Origin: Acetobacterium woodii DSM 1030
GTDB taxonomy: Bacteria > Bacillota > Clostridia > Eubacteriales > Eubacteriaceae
Assembly: GCF_000247605.1 (NCBI RefSeq)
Contig: NC_016894.1
Location: forward strand, 2,035,732 to 2,099,731
DNA length: 64,000 nt
Direction: 5' to 3'
Part shown: positions 45,564 to 55,255 of the stretch, piece after piece
Layout: each line of letters starts with the position of its first letter
Position numbering within the stretch: position 1 is the first letter of the stretch
Translations under genes and position numbers: made by a program
Notes under the pieces: generated by a model
What the model saw: the letters and a program-made list of their open reading frames with translations, nothing else
Told to the model about the DNA's origin: nothing
Databases searched by the model: none

Positions 45564-46799
45564 ATGGCATTAATCAATGAAAATTATTTAAAATTACCGG
45601 GTTCCTACCTTTTTTCGGAAATAGCGAGACGCGTAGAAGCCTATAAAACTGCAAATCCGGAGGCTAACATTATCCGACTGGGCATTGGTGATGTAACCAA
45701 ACCACTGCCGGAGGCAGTGATTAAAAGCTTGCACAACGCTGTTGATGAGATGGCTGATGAAAAAACATTTAAAGGTTACGGCCCGGAACAAGGTTATGAC
45801 TTTTTGCTTAAAAAAATTATTGAGTTTGATTTTAATCCGCGTGGGGTAGAACTCGCAATTGACGAAATTTTTGTCAGTGATGGTTCCAAAAGCGATACGG
45901 CCAATTTTCAGGAAATATTTGGCTTGAATAATAAAATCGCCATCACTGATCCGGTTTATCCCGTTTATGTCGATAGCAACGTCATGGCGGGGAGAAGTGG
46001 TACCTTAGGTGCCGACGGCAAATGGACGGATATGGTTTATATCCCCTGTACGGCAGAAAATGGCTTTGTCCCACAAATTCCAACCGAAAAAGTTGATTTG
46101 ATTTATTTGTGTTTCCCCAATAATCCCACCGGAACAACGATCAGTAAAACAGAGTTAAAGAAATGGGTAGATTATGCAAAAGTTAATCAGGCAATTATTT
46201 TATATGATGCTGCTTATGAAGCGTATATTCAGGAAGACGATGTCCCACATAGCATTTATGAAATAGCCGGAGCTAAAGAGGTTGCCATTGAATTTCGCAG
46301 TTTTTCAAAAAATGCCGGTTTTACCGGAACCCGATGTTCGTATGTAGTGGTGCCAAAAGAAGTAATGGGTTATACTGAATCCGGTGAACCAATTGAAATC
46401 AATAAATTATGGAATAGACGACACTGCACTAAATTTAATGGGGTTCCTTATATCATTCAAAAAGGGGCCGAGGCCGTTTATACAACCGCAGGACAACAGC
46501 AAATCAAAGCTTTGGTCGAATACTATATGGCAAATGCCAAAATGATTCGTGAAGGTGTTGCCAGCAAGGGAATTGAAGTTTTTGGCGGTATTAATGCGCC
46601 ATACATCTGGCTGAAAACACCAACCGGGATGGATTCATGGACTTTCTTTGATAAACTGTTAACTGAGGTTAATATCGTTGGAACTCCAGGCGTCGGTTTT
46701 GGCCCCAACGGAGAAGGGTATTTCCGACTAACGGCTTTTGGCAGTAAAGAAAATACCGAAGAGGCAATCCGCCGCTTTACAACCGAGTTTAAAATTTAG
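45564..46799 (+). CDS. dapL: LL-diaminopimelate aminotransferase
   Basis: The 411-residue class I PLP aminotransferase converts tetrahydrodipicolinate to LL-diaminopimelate in one step. It has [66 protein letters not shown] and the PLP lysine at about residue 249 in [15 protein letters not shown], all characteristic of DapL. This route occurs in plants, Chlamydia, methanogens and many anaerobic Firmicutes. The ribosome site is AAAGGAA, and the gene follows lysA. Confidence 0.95.
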   Translation: MALINENYLKLPGSYLFSEIARRVEAYKTANPEANIIRLGIGDVTKPLPEAVIKSLHNAVDEMADEKTFKGYGPEQGYDFLLKKIIEFDFNPRGVELAIDEIFVSDGSKSDTANFQEIFGLNNKIAITDPVYPVYVDSNVMAGRSGTLGADGKWTDMVYIPCTAENGFVPQIPTEKVDLIYLCFPNNPTGTTISKTELKKWVDYAKVNQAIILYDAAYEAYIQEDDVPHSIYEIAGAKEVAIEFRSFSKNAGFTGTRCSYVVVPKEVMGYTESGEPIEINKLWNRRHCTKFNGVPYIIQKGAEAVYTTAGQQQIKALVEYYMANAKMIREGVASKGIEVFGGINAPYIWLKTPTGMDSWTFFDKLLTEVNIVGTPGVGFGPNGEGYFRLTAFGSKENTEEAIRRFTTEFKI

Positions 46800-46828
46800 C
46801 AGGTACAATTAAAACAACACGATCCGAT

Positions 46829-46865
46829 AAAATGTCCGGCAATAGATTATTCGCTGGGCATTTTT
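46829..46865 (+). terminator. Terminator after dapL
   Basis: AAATGTCCGGC pairs with GCTGGGCATTT, with G-U and A-C positions, around an AT loop and is followed by T. It lies before the TTG start of the malic enzyme and rules out starts farther upstream. Confidence 0.7.
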
Positions 46866-46894
46866 CGAGTTTCAAAAAAGAAAGGAAAAGAAAG

Positions 46895-48127
46895 TTGAAC
46901 TTAAAAGAAGCGGCTTTAAAATACCACCAAGATCATAACGGAAAAATAGAAGTGACCAGTAAAGTAGCGGTTGCCACCGCAGCAGACCTAACCTTAGCGT
47001 ATACACCGGGCGTTGCCGAACCTTGTCTTGAAATCAAAAAAGATTATGCCAAGATTTATGATTATACTGCCAAAGGAAACTTAGTTGCAGTTGTAACCAA
47101 TGGAACCGCGGTTTTAGGCTTAGGCGATATCGGGGCTGGAGCCGGCCTTCCGGTAATGGAGGGGAAAGCCATTTTATTTAAAAAATTTGCTGGCGTCGAT
47201 GCTTTTCCAATTTGCCTGGATACAAAAGATGTTGACAAAATTGTTGAAACCATCAAGTTAATGGCTCCAACTTTTGGTGGTATTAACCTTGAGGATATTA
47301 AGGCGCCGGAGTGTTTTGCCATCGAAGAAAGGTTGAAAGCCTGCTTGGATATTCCGGTTTTTCATGATGACCAACATGGAACTGCGGTAGTGGTTGTTGC
47401 CGGCATGATTAACGCCTTGAAATTAACCGGTAAAACCGCCGAGTCTTTAAAGATTGTCGTTAATGGCGCTGGTGCTGCCGGTACCGCCGTGACAAAGTTA
47501 CTGCTTTCGTTAGGGGTAAAAGATCTTGTTGTGTGTGACAGTAAAGGCGCAATCGCAAGGGATAATTCGCAGTTAAGTCCCGTAAAAAAAGAGCTGGCTA
47601 AAATTACCAATCCTGATTGTTTAGCCGGGCCGCTGGCCGAAATAATAAAAGGCCGGGACGTTTTTATCGGGGTATCCGTTCCGGGCGCTATTACTGGTGA
47701 GATGATAAAATCAATGAATTCCGATCCGATGATTTTTGCAATGGCTAATCCGGTACCGGAAATTTTCCCTCAGGATGCCATTGATGCCGGTGCCAAAGTG
47801 GTGGGGACGGGACGTTCCGATTTTCCTAATCAGATCAACAACGTATTGGCTTTCCCGGGAATTTTTAGAGGCGCACTGGATGTTCATGCTTCACAGATTA
47901 ATGAAGAAATGAAAATCGCAGCGGCTAAAGCGATTGCCAGTGTAATTGCCGACAATGAGCTCAATCCTAATTATATCATCCCGGAAGCCTTCGACTTAAG
48001 AGTCGCTCCGCTTGTGGCGGCAGCCGTGGCAGCAGCAGCAATCCAAACGGGCGTAGCCAGAAAAAAAGAACGGACGCCGGAATGGGTTTTTAAGCATACC
48101 ACAGCTTTATTAAAAAATGAAAAATAA
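46895..48127 (+). CDS. NAD(P)-dependent malic enzyme
   Basis: This protein of about 410 residues oxidatively decarboxylates malate to pyruvate. Motifs are KVAVATAADLTLAYTPGVAEPCL, NGTAVLGLGDIGAGAGLPVMEGKA (catalytic region), INLEDIKAPECFAIEERL, FHDDQHGTAVVVVAGMINALKL and the Rossmann VVNGAGAAGTAVTKLLLSLG. It is the short bacterial type without a phosphotransacetylase tail. The start is taken as TTG 46895, since AAAGGA lies eight bases before it and the family begins MNLKEAALKYH; an upstream ATG at 46832 would place a terminator inside the gene. It is likely a separate unit from dapL. Confidence 0.88.
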   Translation: MNLKEAALKYHQDHNGKIEVTSKVAVATAADLTLAYTPGVAEPCLEIKKDYAKIYDYTAKGNLVAVVTNGTAVLGLGDIGAGAGLPVMEGKAILFKKFAGVDAFPICLDTKDVDKIVETIKLMAPTFGGINLEDIKAPECFAIEERLKACLDIPVFHDDQHGTAVVVVAGMINALKLTGKTAESLKIVVNGAGAAGTAVTKLLLSLGVKDLVVCDSKGAIARDNSQLSPVKKELAKITNPDCLAGPLAEIIKGRDVFIGVSVPGAITGEMIKSMNSDPMIFAMANPVPEIFPQDAIDAGAKVVGTGRSDFPNQINNVLAFPGIFRGALDVHASQINEEMKIAAAKAIASVIADNELNPNYIIPEAFDLRVAPLVAAAVAAAAIQTGVARKKERTPEWVFKHTTALLKNEK

Positions 48128-48156
48128 AATTAAGTCTTAAAAAATCATTAAAAGTG

Positions 48157-48216
48157 TTGACACATATAATAAAGTTGCTTACAATATTGTTAGCACTCGC
48201 AGCAAAAGAGTGCTAA
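48157..48216 (+). promoter_or_regulatory. htpG promoter with CIRCE operator
   Basis: TTGACA (48157-48162) and TACAAT (48180-48185) are 17 bases apart. Directly after lies a perfect CIRCE element, TTAGCACTC-N9-GAGTGCTAA (48190-48216), the binding site of the heat-shock repressor HrcA. Confidence 0.93.
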
Positions 48217-48248
48217 CACTATTATAATATGAAAAAGAGGTATACTAT

Positions 48249-50144
48249 ATGGAAAAAAAAGAGTTTAAATCAGAATCCAAACGTTTGATGGATTTAATGA
48301 TCAATTCAATTTATACAAATAAAGAAATTTTTTTACGAGAATTGATATCGAATGCATCTGACGCCATTGACAAGGTTTATTATAAAACATTGACTGACAA
48401 AGATAAAGAATTTAATAAAGAGGATTATTACATTCGGATTCATCCGGATAAAGATAATCGTACCTTAACCATTGAAGATACCGGAATTGGTATGACCGAA
48501 TTGGAATTGGATGATAATCTCGGAACCATCGCGAAAAGTGGTTCCTGCGATTTTAAGTCCGAACAGGAAATGGAAGAAGATTTTGATATTATCGGTCAAT
48601 TTGGAGTTGGCTTTTATTCCGCTTTTATGGTTGCTGATAAGGTTATTGTTGAAACAAAATCGATCGATGAGGAACAATCGTATATCTGGACTTCCGAAGG
48701 GGCCGATGGTTATACCATTGAACCAGGAACCCGCAAGACACATGGCTCCAAAATTACGCTGTTCTTAAAAGAAAATTCCGAAGATAATAATTATGACGAT
48801 TATCTGGAACCATATCGGATTCAACATCTAGTCGAGCATTATTCTAATTTTATCAGTTATCCAATTAAAATGGTGACCGAAAAAAGTCGTGTGACCGAAG
48901 CCACCAAAGATAGTGAAAATCCCGAATACGAAACCTATTTATCAGATGATGTACTTAATTCCATGATTCCGATTTGGCGAAAAAATAAAAATGAATTAAC
49001 CGATGACGATTATAATAACTTCTATCATGATAAACGATTAGGGTTTGATGCCCCACTTGCTCATGTTCACCTCAGCGTTGAAGGAATGATGAGTTATAAA
49101 GCTATTTTGTACATTCCTGGTCAGGCACCTTTTGATTATTATACCCGTGACTATGAAAAAGGTTTGGAACTTTATTCAAATGGTGTGTTAATTATGGAAA
49201 AATGCAGCGAACTTTTGCCTGATTATTTCAGTTTTGTCAAAGGTGTTGTTGATTCCGAAGATATTTCATTAAACATTTCGAGAGAGATGCTGCAGCAAGA
49301 TAAACAACTGCGACTAATCAGTCGTAAAATTGATTCTCGAATTTCTGAAGAATTAAAGAAAATGCTGGAAAATGATCGGGAAACTTATGAAAAATTCTTC
49401 AAAGCTTTTGGTAATCAAATCAAAGTGGGAACTTATGATAAATGGGGACAGGATAAAGACAAACTTCAGGATTTCCTGCTTTTCCACTCTTCTAAAGAAG
49501 GAAAACTGGTTACTCTTAAAGAATATGTAAGCCGAATGCCGGAAGATCAGAAATATATTTATTATGCAACCGGATCATCGCTGGGGCAAATTGAAAAATT
49601 ACCACAGGTTTCAATTATTAAAGATAAGAATTATGAGATCCTTTATCTTACCGAAACCATTGATGAATTTGTAACCCAAACCTTAAGACAATATGAAGAA
49701 AAAGAATTCCGGTCCGTATCCAGTCAAGATCTGGGCTTGGAAGCACCAAAAGAAAATGATGATGATCAATCCGATGAAGTTTCAGAAATTGATCAAAAAT
49801 TACTTGAAAAAATGAAAGAAATCATTGGTGATGATGTCGTTAAGGTAAAAACGACCGCACACCTAAAAGATGATGTCGCCTATCTGTCGACCGAAGGTGA
49901 TCTTTCGATCGAAATGGAAATGACTTTAAATACGATGCCTCAGGGTGGCGATGTAAAAGCTCAAAAAGTGCTGGAAATCAATAAAAATCATCCAGTTTAT
50001 GACAAACTAAAAACGTATTTTGAATCTGACGATGAACAGTTTAACCTTTATACTGAACTGCTTTATAATCAAGCACGACTTATTGCCGGGTTACCGCTTG
50101 ATGATGTGGTGGCCTTTACCAAAAACATCAGCAAATTAATGTAA
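48249..50144 (+). CDS. htpG: Heat-shock chaperone HtpG (Hsp90)
   Basis: The 631-residue ATP-dependent chaperone begins [45 protein letters not shown]. It contains the GHKL ATP site ([38 protein letters not shown]), the middle-domain [14 protein letters not shown] with its catalytic arginine, and the C-terminal dimer domain. It lacks the long charged linker of eukaryotic Hsp90, as bacterial ones do. The upstream CIRCE element places it under HrcA. A GAAAAAGAGG site precedes the ATG. Confidence 0.96.
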   Translation: MEKKEFKSESKRLMDLMINSIYTNKEIFLRELISNASDAIDKVYYKTLTDKDKEFNKEDYYIRIHPDKDNRTLTIEDTGIGMTELELDDNLGTIAKSGSCDFKSEQEMEEDFDIIGQFGVGFYSAFMVADKVIVETKSIDEEQSYIWTSEGADGYTIEPGTRKTHGSKITLFLKENSEDNNYDDYLEPYRIQHLVEHYSNFISYPIKMVTEKSRVTEATKDSENPEYETYLSDDVLNSMIPIWRKNKNELTDDDYNNFYHDKRLGFDAPLAHVHLSVEGMMSYKAILYIPGQAPFDYYTRDYEKGLELYSNGVLIMEKCSELLPDYFSFVKGVVDSEDISLNISREMLQQDKQLRLISRKIDSRISEELKKMLENDRETYEKFFKAFGNQIKVGTYDKWGQDKDKLQDFLLFHSSKEGKLVTLKEYVSRMPEDQKYIYYATGSSLGQIEKLPQVSIIKDKNYEILYLTETIDEFVTQTLRQYEEKEFRSVSSQDLGLEAPKENDDDQSDEVSEIDQKLLEKMKEIIGDDVVKVKTTAHLKDDVAYLSTEGDLSIEMEMTLNTMPQGGDVKAQKVLEINKNHPVYDKLKTYFESDDEQFNLYTELLYNQARLIAGLPLDDVVAFTKNISKLM

Positions 50145-50151
50145 TTTAATT

Positions 50152-50187
50152 AAAAACCCAGTGCCAAATAAAAGGAACTGGGTTTTT
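50152..50187 (+). terminator. Terminator after htpG
   Basis: AAAAACCCAGT pairs with ACTGGGTTTTT as a perfect stem with a T run. Confidence 0.85.
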
Positions 50188-50196
50188 AAATGGTTA

Positions 50197-50225
50197 TTGA
50201 CAAGTTTACCCGCCTTTGGTAAACT
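50197..50225 (+). promoter_or_regulatory. Promoter and palindrome before the ABC-F leader
   Basis: TTGACA (50197-50202) and TAAACT (50220-50225) are 17 bases apart. The spacer and -10 are part of the palindrome AGTTTACC-N7-GGTAAACT (50203-50225). A second possible -10, TATAAT, is at 50239-50244 with TTGGTA 17 bases before it. Confidence 0.5.
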
Positions 50226-50247
50226 AGTATTCGGAAGGTATAATAAG

Positions 50248-50325
50248 ATGATTTTAACTATTGCAGGTGCTCTAACAATGAGATATACGATGAGACATTG
50301 TTTTGAGCCTAATGATAAAGTATAA
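50248..50325 (+). CDS. Putative leader peptide of the ABC-F gene
   Basis: A 25-codon ORF, MILTIAGALTMRYT followed by MRHCFEPNDKV, has a GGAAGG ribosome site 8 bases before its ATG. It ends just before a large hairpin and two terminators that precede the ABC-F gene. Leader peptides of this kind let stalled ribosomes control read-through to antibiotic-resistance ABC-F genes in other Firmicutes. Its translation here is inferred. Confidence 0.5.
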   Translation: MILTIAGALTMRYTMRHCFEPNDKV

Positions 50326-50338
50326 AACTTTTATTCTC

Positions 50339-50494
50339 ATCGGTCTAAGCGTTAATTTTGTATAGCGATGCTATGCTTATTTTGTTACGCTTAAACCGAT
50401 AGTTATCAAGTAAGTTTTTTAGGCCATGGCGCAATGTTCGTCATGGCCTTTTATAATGACAGAGAGTCAATATAAAAGCGACTCTCTGTTTTTA
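50339..50494 (+). promoter_or_regulatory. Attenuator-like hairpins before the ABC-F gene
   Basis: Three stem-loops stand in a row. The first is a long imperfect one (ATCGGTCTAAGCGTTAA... paired with ...TTACGCTTAAACCGAT, 50339-50400). A terminator follows at 50421-50453 (AGGCCATG/CATGGCCT, then T). A second perfect terminator lies at 50459-50494 (ACAGAGAGTC/GACTCTCTGT, then T). Both terminators lie between the promoter and the gene, so default transcription should stop early. Confidence 0.7.
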
Positions 50495-50531
50495 TTTTGT
50501 GAATTATTAAGAAAATACGAGGAGAATTTTA

Positions 50532-52064
50532 ATGGGACTATTAGACGTGATCAATATAACACACTCGTTTGGAGATAAAACGTTGTATCAGGAAGCTTCC
50601 TTTGAATTGTTTAAAGGTGAGCATATGGGAATTGTAGGACGAAACGGCACTGGAAAAACCACCTTATTGAATTCGTTAATTGGTGAAGTTATTCCTGATG
50701 GGGGAGAAATTCGTTGGCAAAAAGGAATTAAAGTTGGTTATTTGGATCAACATGCAAAAATAGATCGTGAGGTGACCGTCTTTGATTATCTTAAAACGGC
50801 ATTTCTGGAACTTTACAAAACTGAAGCGCAATTGACTAAGATTTACGAAAATATGGGGACAGATTCGAGTGAAAAAACGATGAACAGAGCCTCAGATCTT
50901 CAGACTTTATTGGAGAATTCAGGGTTTTATGAACTGGAAAGCCGAATTTTAAAAATTGCCGATGGGTTAGGGATTACCGCGCTGGGAATGGACAGTATTC
51001 TGGAAAAACTTAGTGGGGGGCAACGTGCCAAGGTTATTTTAGCAAAATTATTGCTGGAAGAACCTAATGTTTTGCTTCTTGATGAGCCAACAAATTTTTT
51101 AGACAAAGAGCATGTCGAATGGTTAACCGATTATTTAAAATCATATGAAGGGGCTTTTATGGTAATTTCGCATGATTTTGATTTTTTAGACCGAATAACA
51201 ACCTGTATTTGCGATATTGAATTTTGCACAATCAAAAAATACAATGGCAATATTTCAAAATTTATCCAGTTAAAAGGACTGCGGCGGGAAAGTTACATTC
51301 GCGAGTTTGAAGCACAGAAAAAAGAAATAAAAAAATTCGAAGACTATATTTCTAAAAATAAAGCACGAGCTTCGACTGCGGCCATGGCCAAAAGTCGTCA
51401 AAAACAATTGGATAAAATTGATCGGATCGCACCTCCGGAATTGGTTCCTAAACCAAATTTTCGTTTTACTGCGACGCATATTTCAAACCAGCGATCTTTG
51501 ACGGTTAAAGATCTCGTTATTGGTTATGATTATGCCCTTTTAGCAAAAATGAATTTTAAAGTCGAATCGGCTCAAAAAATTGTTATTACCGGTTTTAATG
51601 GGATCGGGAAATCAACCCTGTTAAAAACATTGGTAAAACAAATTTCACCGCTTTCAGGAAAATTCAAATTTGCCGATAATATTAAATTGGCCTATTTCGA
51701 ACAAGATCTTAACTGGGAATCACCGTTACAAACGCCAATTCAAGTCGTCTCGGATGTTTATCCCAAGTTGTCCCAGAGTCAGTTAAGACGTTATCTCGCA
51801 CAATGTGGTTTAAAAGCAAAAAGTATGGCCCAGGGCGTATCTACCCTTAGCGGTGGGGAACAGGCAAAAGTAAAAATCTGTATTTTAATGCTTACCCAAG
51901 CCAATTTTTTAATTTTGGATGAACCGACGAATCATCTTGACAGTGATGCTAAAGAGGTCTTAAAAAAAGAACTGATTAAATGGGAAGGGAGTTTAATTTT
52001 AGTCTCGCATGAAGCTTCGTTTTATGAAGACTGGGCCGATGAGATCATTAATATCGAAAGTTGA
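50532..52064 (+). CDS. ABC-F family ATPase
   Basis: The 510-residue protein has two ATP-binding cassettes and no membrane segment. Cassette 1 has GRNGTGKTTLLNSL, LSGGQRAKVILAKLLLEEPNVLLLDEPTNFLD. The linker (about 235-310) holds KKEIKKFEDYISKNKARASTAAMAKSRQKQLDKID. Cassette 2 has GFNGIGKSTLLKTL and LSGGEQAKVKICILMLTQANFLILDEPTNHLD. ABC-F proteins bind the ribosome's E site; some give resistance to lincosamide, streptogramin and pleuromutilin antibiotics, others are translation factors. The linker resembles the YbiT/YkpA group, but the attenuated leader is more typical of antibiotic-inducible members. The class is uncertain. Confidence 0.88.
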   Translation: MGLLDVINITHSFGDKTLYQEASFELFKGEHMGIVGRNGTGKTTLLNSLIGEVIPDGGEIRWQKGIKVGYLDQHAKIDREVTVFDYLKTAFLELYKTEAQLTKIYENMGTDSSEKTMNRASDLQTLLENSGFYELESRILKIADGLGITALGMDSILEKLSGGQRAKVILAKLLLEEPNVLLLDEPTNFLDKEHVEWLTDYLKSYEGAFMVISHDFDFLDRITTCICDIEFCTIKKYNGNISKFIQLKGLRRESYIREFEAQKKEIKKFEDYISKNKARASTAAMAKSRQKQLDKIDRIAPPELVPKPNFRFTATHISNQRSLTVKDLVIGYDYALLAKMNFKVESAQKIVITGFNGIGKSTLLKTLVKQISPLSGKFKFADNIKLAYFEQDLNWESPLQTPIQVVSDVYPKLSQSQLRRYLAQCGLKAKSMAQGVSTLSGGEQAKVKICILMLTQANFLILDEPTNHLDSDAKEVLKKELIKWEGSLILVSHEASFYEDWADEIINIES

Positions 52065-52124
52065 TGAATGAATTTAGCTTTCAAAAGGGTAAAACCGAAA
52101 GCTATAAAACGGTTGGACATTTTG

Positions 52125-52172
52125 TTTGCATCAGAATCGGACGGGCCAAGGCTATATCCGTTCTGATGCAAA
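52125..52172. terminator. Bidirectional terminator between ABC-F and asrC
   Basis: TTTGCATCAGAA and TTCTGATGCAAA form a perfect 12-base stem, extended by CGGA/TCCG within the loop. It lies between convergent genes. Confidence 0.75.
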
Positions 52173-52244
52173 TAACAATGCTCGAGCTTTATTCTAAACT
52201 TACCGCTTCTAAAAGAGGCAACGGTTTGTGATTTGCTATAAAGG

Positions 52245-53213
52245 TCAGTCGTAATGAATGCCACTCCAGTAAACGGGCGCTTTAACAATGGTACGGGGAT
52301 CGAGTTCGACACCTTCAAGGGCCCATTTCTTATATTCTTCAAAGCCGGTGCGGTCAATGATGTAGCCGATATGCTCTTTGCCGCCGGGAGCTTCTCGATT
52401 GATGTAATGATTGACAAAGGTATAAGTGTTTTTGATGATTTTAATAACCGCATCTTCGGTCGCCCAGACCAGAAAGTCTTCGGCCAGTCGGGGATTGCGT
52501 TTACCGGTACGGCCCATAATGACCAGACGATAATAGGTTTCAGGACTGCGGGTCCAGGCTCGGGTCGGGCAATTGATAACACACTCGCCGCAACCCACAC
52601 ATTTTTCAGTGTTGCGGACAATCCGATAATTTTCCACTGACAGGGCATCTACGGATTTTTTCTGACAGGCTTTGACACAGGCCTGACAACCCATACAGCG
52701 TTCTTTTTCGTATTGCGGTTCCGTCATGCCGATGATGCCGAAATCATGCATTCGGGTTTTAATGCAATCATTGGCACAGCCGGTGAAAGCCACCTTAAAA
52801 TGAAGGTCGTTAGGAAAGATTTCCTTTTCCATTTTTTTGGCAAAATTGGTAGTATTATAAGTAGCAAAAGGACAGACATTGCTACCAATACAGGCCGAAA
52901 TGTTTCGAGTACCGGCAGCAGTATAACCTTTCCCGGGAATTTCCTGATTAATTTCCAGTTTGTCAATAATCGGCTGGAGGAGGGCATTAACAGCATCCAT
53001 ATCGGAATATTTAATACCCGGGATCTCAAAGCCCTGACGCGTCGTTAAATGGATTTTTCCATTGCCGTAGGTTTCGGCAATATTCTGGATCAGTGGCAGC
53101 AGGTCGGCAGTTAATAAACCTCCGGGAACCCGGATTCGGGAGGCCGTTTCCCCACGCACTTTGGTAACACGATAGGCATTCTTCTTTATTTTTTTTGTAT
53201 TCAAATCTAACAT
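52245..53213 (-). CDS. asrC: Anaerobic sulfite reductase subunit C
   Basis: The 322-residue siroheme/iron-sulfur subunit reduces sulfite to sulfide. It has a ferredoxin-like half domain with IHLTTRQGFEIPGI. The siroheme-[4Fe-4S] motif ACIGSNVCPFA follows, with FTGCANDC further on. Two [4Fe-4S] ferredoxin motifs are present (CMGCQACVKACQKK and CVGCGECVINCPTRAW). It is the third gene of asrABC, 12 bases behind asrB. In Clostridia and Salmonella this complex is an NADH-dependent dissimilatory sulfite reductase. Confidence 0.94.
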   Translation of the reverse strand: MLDLNTKKIKKNAYRVTKVRGETASRIRVPGGLLTADLLPLIQNIAETYGNGKIHLTTRQGFEIPGIKYSDMDAVNALLQPIIDKLEINQEIPGKGYTAAGTRNISACIGSNVCPFATYNTTNFAKKMEKEIFPNDLHFKVAFTGCANDCIKTRMHDFGIIGMTEPQYEKERCMGCQACVKACQKKSVDALSVENYRIVRNTEKCVGCGECVINCPTRAWTRSPETYYRLVIMGRTGKRNPRLAEDFLVWATEDAVIKIIKNTYTFVNHYINREAPGGKEHIGYIIDRTGFEEYKKWALEGVELDPRTIVKAPVYWSGIHYD

Positions 53214-53225
53214 GAAGTTCCTCCT

Positions 53226-54023
53226 TTAATCCTTTAAGAATTTTCCCTTGGTATAATTAAATACCGGACCATCCAGACAGATATACGTGTCGTCGATTTT
53301 GCAGTGTCCACATTTGCCAATACCACAGCACATTTTTCGTTCTTGGGAGATCCAGATATTTTCTTCCTTGAAACCGACATTAAAAAGTTCGGTAAGCGTA
53401 CATTTCATCATCATTGGCGGTCCAACCACAATGCCGACAGCGTGATCGGAATGATTGATCGGAATTTCGGGAATATACTGGGTAACCAGTCCGCATTTGC
53501 CACAGTAACCGTCTTCCGGAGTATCGACAGTCATAATGACATTAATGTTTTTTTCCCATTTCTCAAAGTCCTTTTTAAAGAGGACATCTTTGGGTGATTT
53601 AAAACCAACCAGCAGCGTAAAACCCTGACAGTCTTCGGGATGAGCTGAAAAATAATCGACGATCCCTTTAACCGGCGATAAACCGGTACCGCCAGCAACC
53701 AACAAAATTTCTTTGCCCTTGTAGTTGTCAATGTCAAAACCATTGCCATAAGGCCCCCGTAAAAACAGCGAATCGCCGACATAATTCTCAAAGATCTCAT
53801 TGGTAACTTTACCAACTTTACGGATTGTCAAATCGACCGTGCCATCGCCAATACCACTGACCGAAATCGGCGCTTCGCCGAATTTCGGTAGCGATACCTC
53901 AAAAAACTGACCCGGGAGGACATCACCCTGGTAGGCCATTCGGAAGGTATATTCGATTTCGGTATGTTTGATCACTTCGGTAATTTTAGAGAGGAAAGGA
54001 GTATAGGGATTGGTAACAGTCAT
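53226..54023 (-). CDS. asrB: Anaerobic sulfite reductase subunit B
   Basis: The 265-residue flavoprotein of the ferredoxin-NADP reductase family passes electrons from NADH to the catalytic subunit. Features are the FAD-binding part with GQFFEVSLP and LFLRGPYGNGFDI, the NAD site LLVAGGTGLSPVKGIVDYF and VGIVVGPPMMMK, and the [2Fe-2S] motif ERKMCCGIGKCGHCKIDDTYIC. The start codon lies next to the stop of asrA and its GGAGG site is inside the end of asrA. Confidence 0.94.
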   Translation of the reverse strand: MTVTNPYTPFLSKITEVIKHTEIEYTFRMAYQGDVLPGQFFEVSLPKFGEAPISVSGIGDGTVDLTIRKVGKVTNEIFENYVGDSLFLRGPYGNGFDIDNYKGKEILLVAGGTGLSPVKGIVDYFSAHPEDCQGFTLLVGFKSPKDVLFKKDFEKWEKNINVIMTVDTPEDGYCGKCGLVTQYIPEIPINHSDHAVGIVVGPPMMMKCTLTELFNVGFKEENIWISQERKMCCGIGKCGHCKIDDTYICLDGPVFNYTKGKFLKD

Positions 54024-54024
54024 A

Positions 54025-55026
54025 TCAAATTTCCTCCTTTGTGAGCGTATTTAGCTCATTAATGCAATTGGCAAAAGAAATATATTCGGGACAAACATCA
54101 TCACAGCGGCCGCAGCCGATACACATGTGGCTACCGAAACGGCGTTTATAATCATTGATCTTGTGCAAAACCTTAAAACGCATCCGTTGACCTTTATCAT
54201 TTCGAAACGCATGTCCGCCAGCCATGTCGGTGTAGCCGTCAACGTGACAGGAAGCCCAAACCCGCCGACGTTCACCGGCTTTGCCATTATCGGTGTAGAA
54301 AATATCCTGCATTGTGAAACAGGTACAAGTGGGACAGACAAAATTGCAACGTCCACAAGCAATACAGCGGTTCCCATAGTCTTCCCAGAAAGGGGACTCA
54401 AACAGGGTTTGAGGAACCGTTTCCGGAATCGTTACGACCGTCTCATTGGCCGTAACCGAATCAGCAATCACTATGGTTTGAGCTTCACCGGTCAGGGCGG
54501 TATCGAGCACATCCCAATGGCTGTCCACCAGCACCGTGTGACCTTCTACCTTGATATAGGCATCATAATCGTTACTTTTTTGGGTACCCATCGAAACACA
54601 AAAACAATTTTCAAAAGAGTTTTCGCAGCCCATCAGAATAAATTTGGTATGATCGCGCAGTCGTTTGTAATAAGTGTCGACTGCACCATTTTCCAGATAG
54701 ATGGTATCCAGTCGTTTGAGCCCATAGAGGTCACAGCTGCGTAAGAACACAATCGCACCTTTTTTGGGGGCATCCGCCTCTTTCATTTCATTTTCGGTAA
54801 AATAAAACAATGTTTCCGAAATTGGCAGCAAAACCTCCTTAAACGAATAGTCCGACTTTTCGGCAAATTCAATTTCAGCAAGATCGGTGATTTCACCATA
54901 ACGGATGGTGTCAATATTGACAAAGGTGCCGTCGCCAACGAAGCGTTTGGGGGCATAGATGACATAATCTTTTGATAAGTCTGCAAAAAGTGCATTCATT
55001 TTCGCCAGCGTAGTTTGGTAACCCAT
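54025..55026 (-). CDS. asrA: Anaerobic sulfite reductase subunit A
   Basis: The 333-residue electron-transfer subunit has two [4Fe-4S] ferredoxin motifs in its C-terminal third (CIACGRCNFVCPTCTC and CIGCGRCDDVCPEYI) and a conserved N-terminal domain with FLRSCDLYGLKRLD and FILMGCENSFENCFCVSMGT. The start ATG at 55026 follows AAAGGAGG by eight bases; a TTG two codons earlier is too near the ribosome site. It is the first gene of asrABC. A long inverted repeat (55069-55122) lies before it. Confidence 0.94.
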   Translation of the reverse strand: MGYQTTLAKMNALFADLSKDYVIYAPKRFVGDGTFVNIDTIRYGEITDLAEIEFAEKSDYSFKEVLLPISETLFYFTENEMKEADAPKKGAIVFLRSCDLYGLKRLDTIYLENGAVDTYYKRLRDHTKFILMGCENSFENCFCVSMGTQKSNDYDAYIKVEGHTVLVDSHWDVLDTALTGEAQTIVIADSVTANETVVTIPETVPQTLFESPFWEDYGNRCIACGRCNFVCPTCTCFTMQDIFYTDNGKAGERRRVWASCHVDGYTDMAGGHAFRNDKGQRMRFKVLHKINDYKRRFGSHMCIGCGRCDDVCPEYISFANCINELNTLTKEEI

Positions 55027-55068
55027 AAACAAATCCTCCTTTAAGTTTGTTAATAAATGTTTCGGTAA

Positions 55069-55122
55069 AATTGAAGTCTGTCAAAAGTCCTTTTTAAGGA
55101 GATTTTTGACAGACTTTCAATT
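55069..55122. repeat. Inverted repeat between hcp and asrA
   Basis: GAAGTCTGTCAAAA and TTTTGACAGACTT form a stem of 13 or more base pairs, extendable by ATTGAA/TTCAAT with one bulge. There is no T tract on the minus strand, so it is not a standard terminator. It may be an operator, an attenuator for asr or an mRNA processing site. Confidence 0.6.
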
Positions 55123-55255
55123 TAGGTAACAGATGTTAAAATTTATAAGTATCTAAACGATCATTAAATAGGTACTATCAGTGTGCCAGATTAACAATTG
55201 GTCGGTACGGCAGCATCAAGAAAACTCGATGGTAGCGACCACATGTTAAAGTTAA

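Noticed and set aside
46832-46894. N-terminal extension of the malic enzyme
   Set aside because: It overlaps a terminator and has no ribosome site; TTG 46895 fits family length and has AAAGGA upstream.
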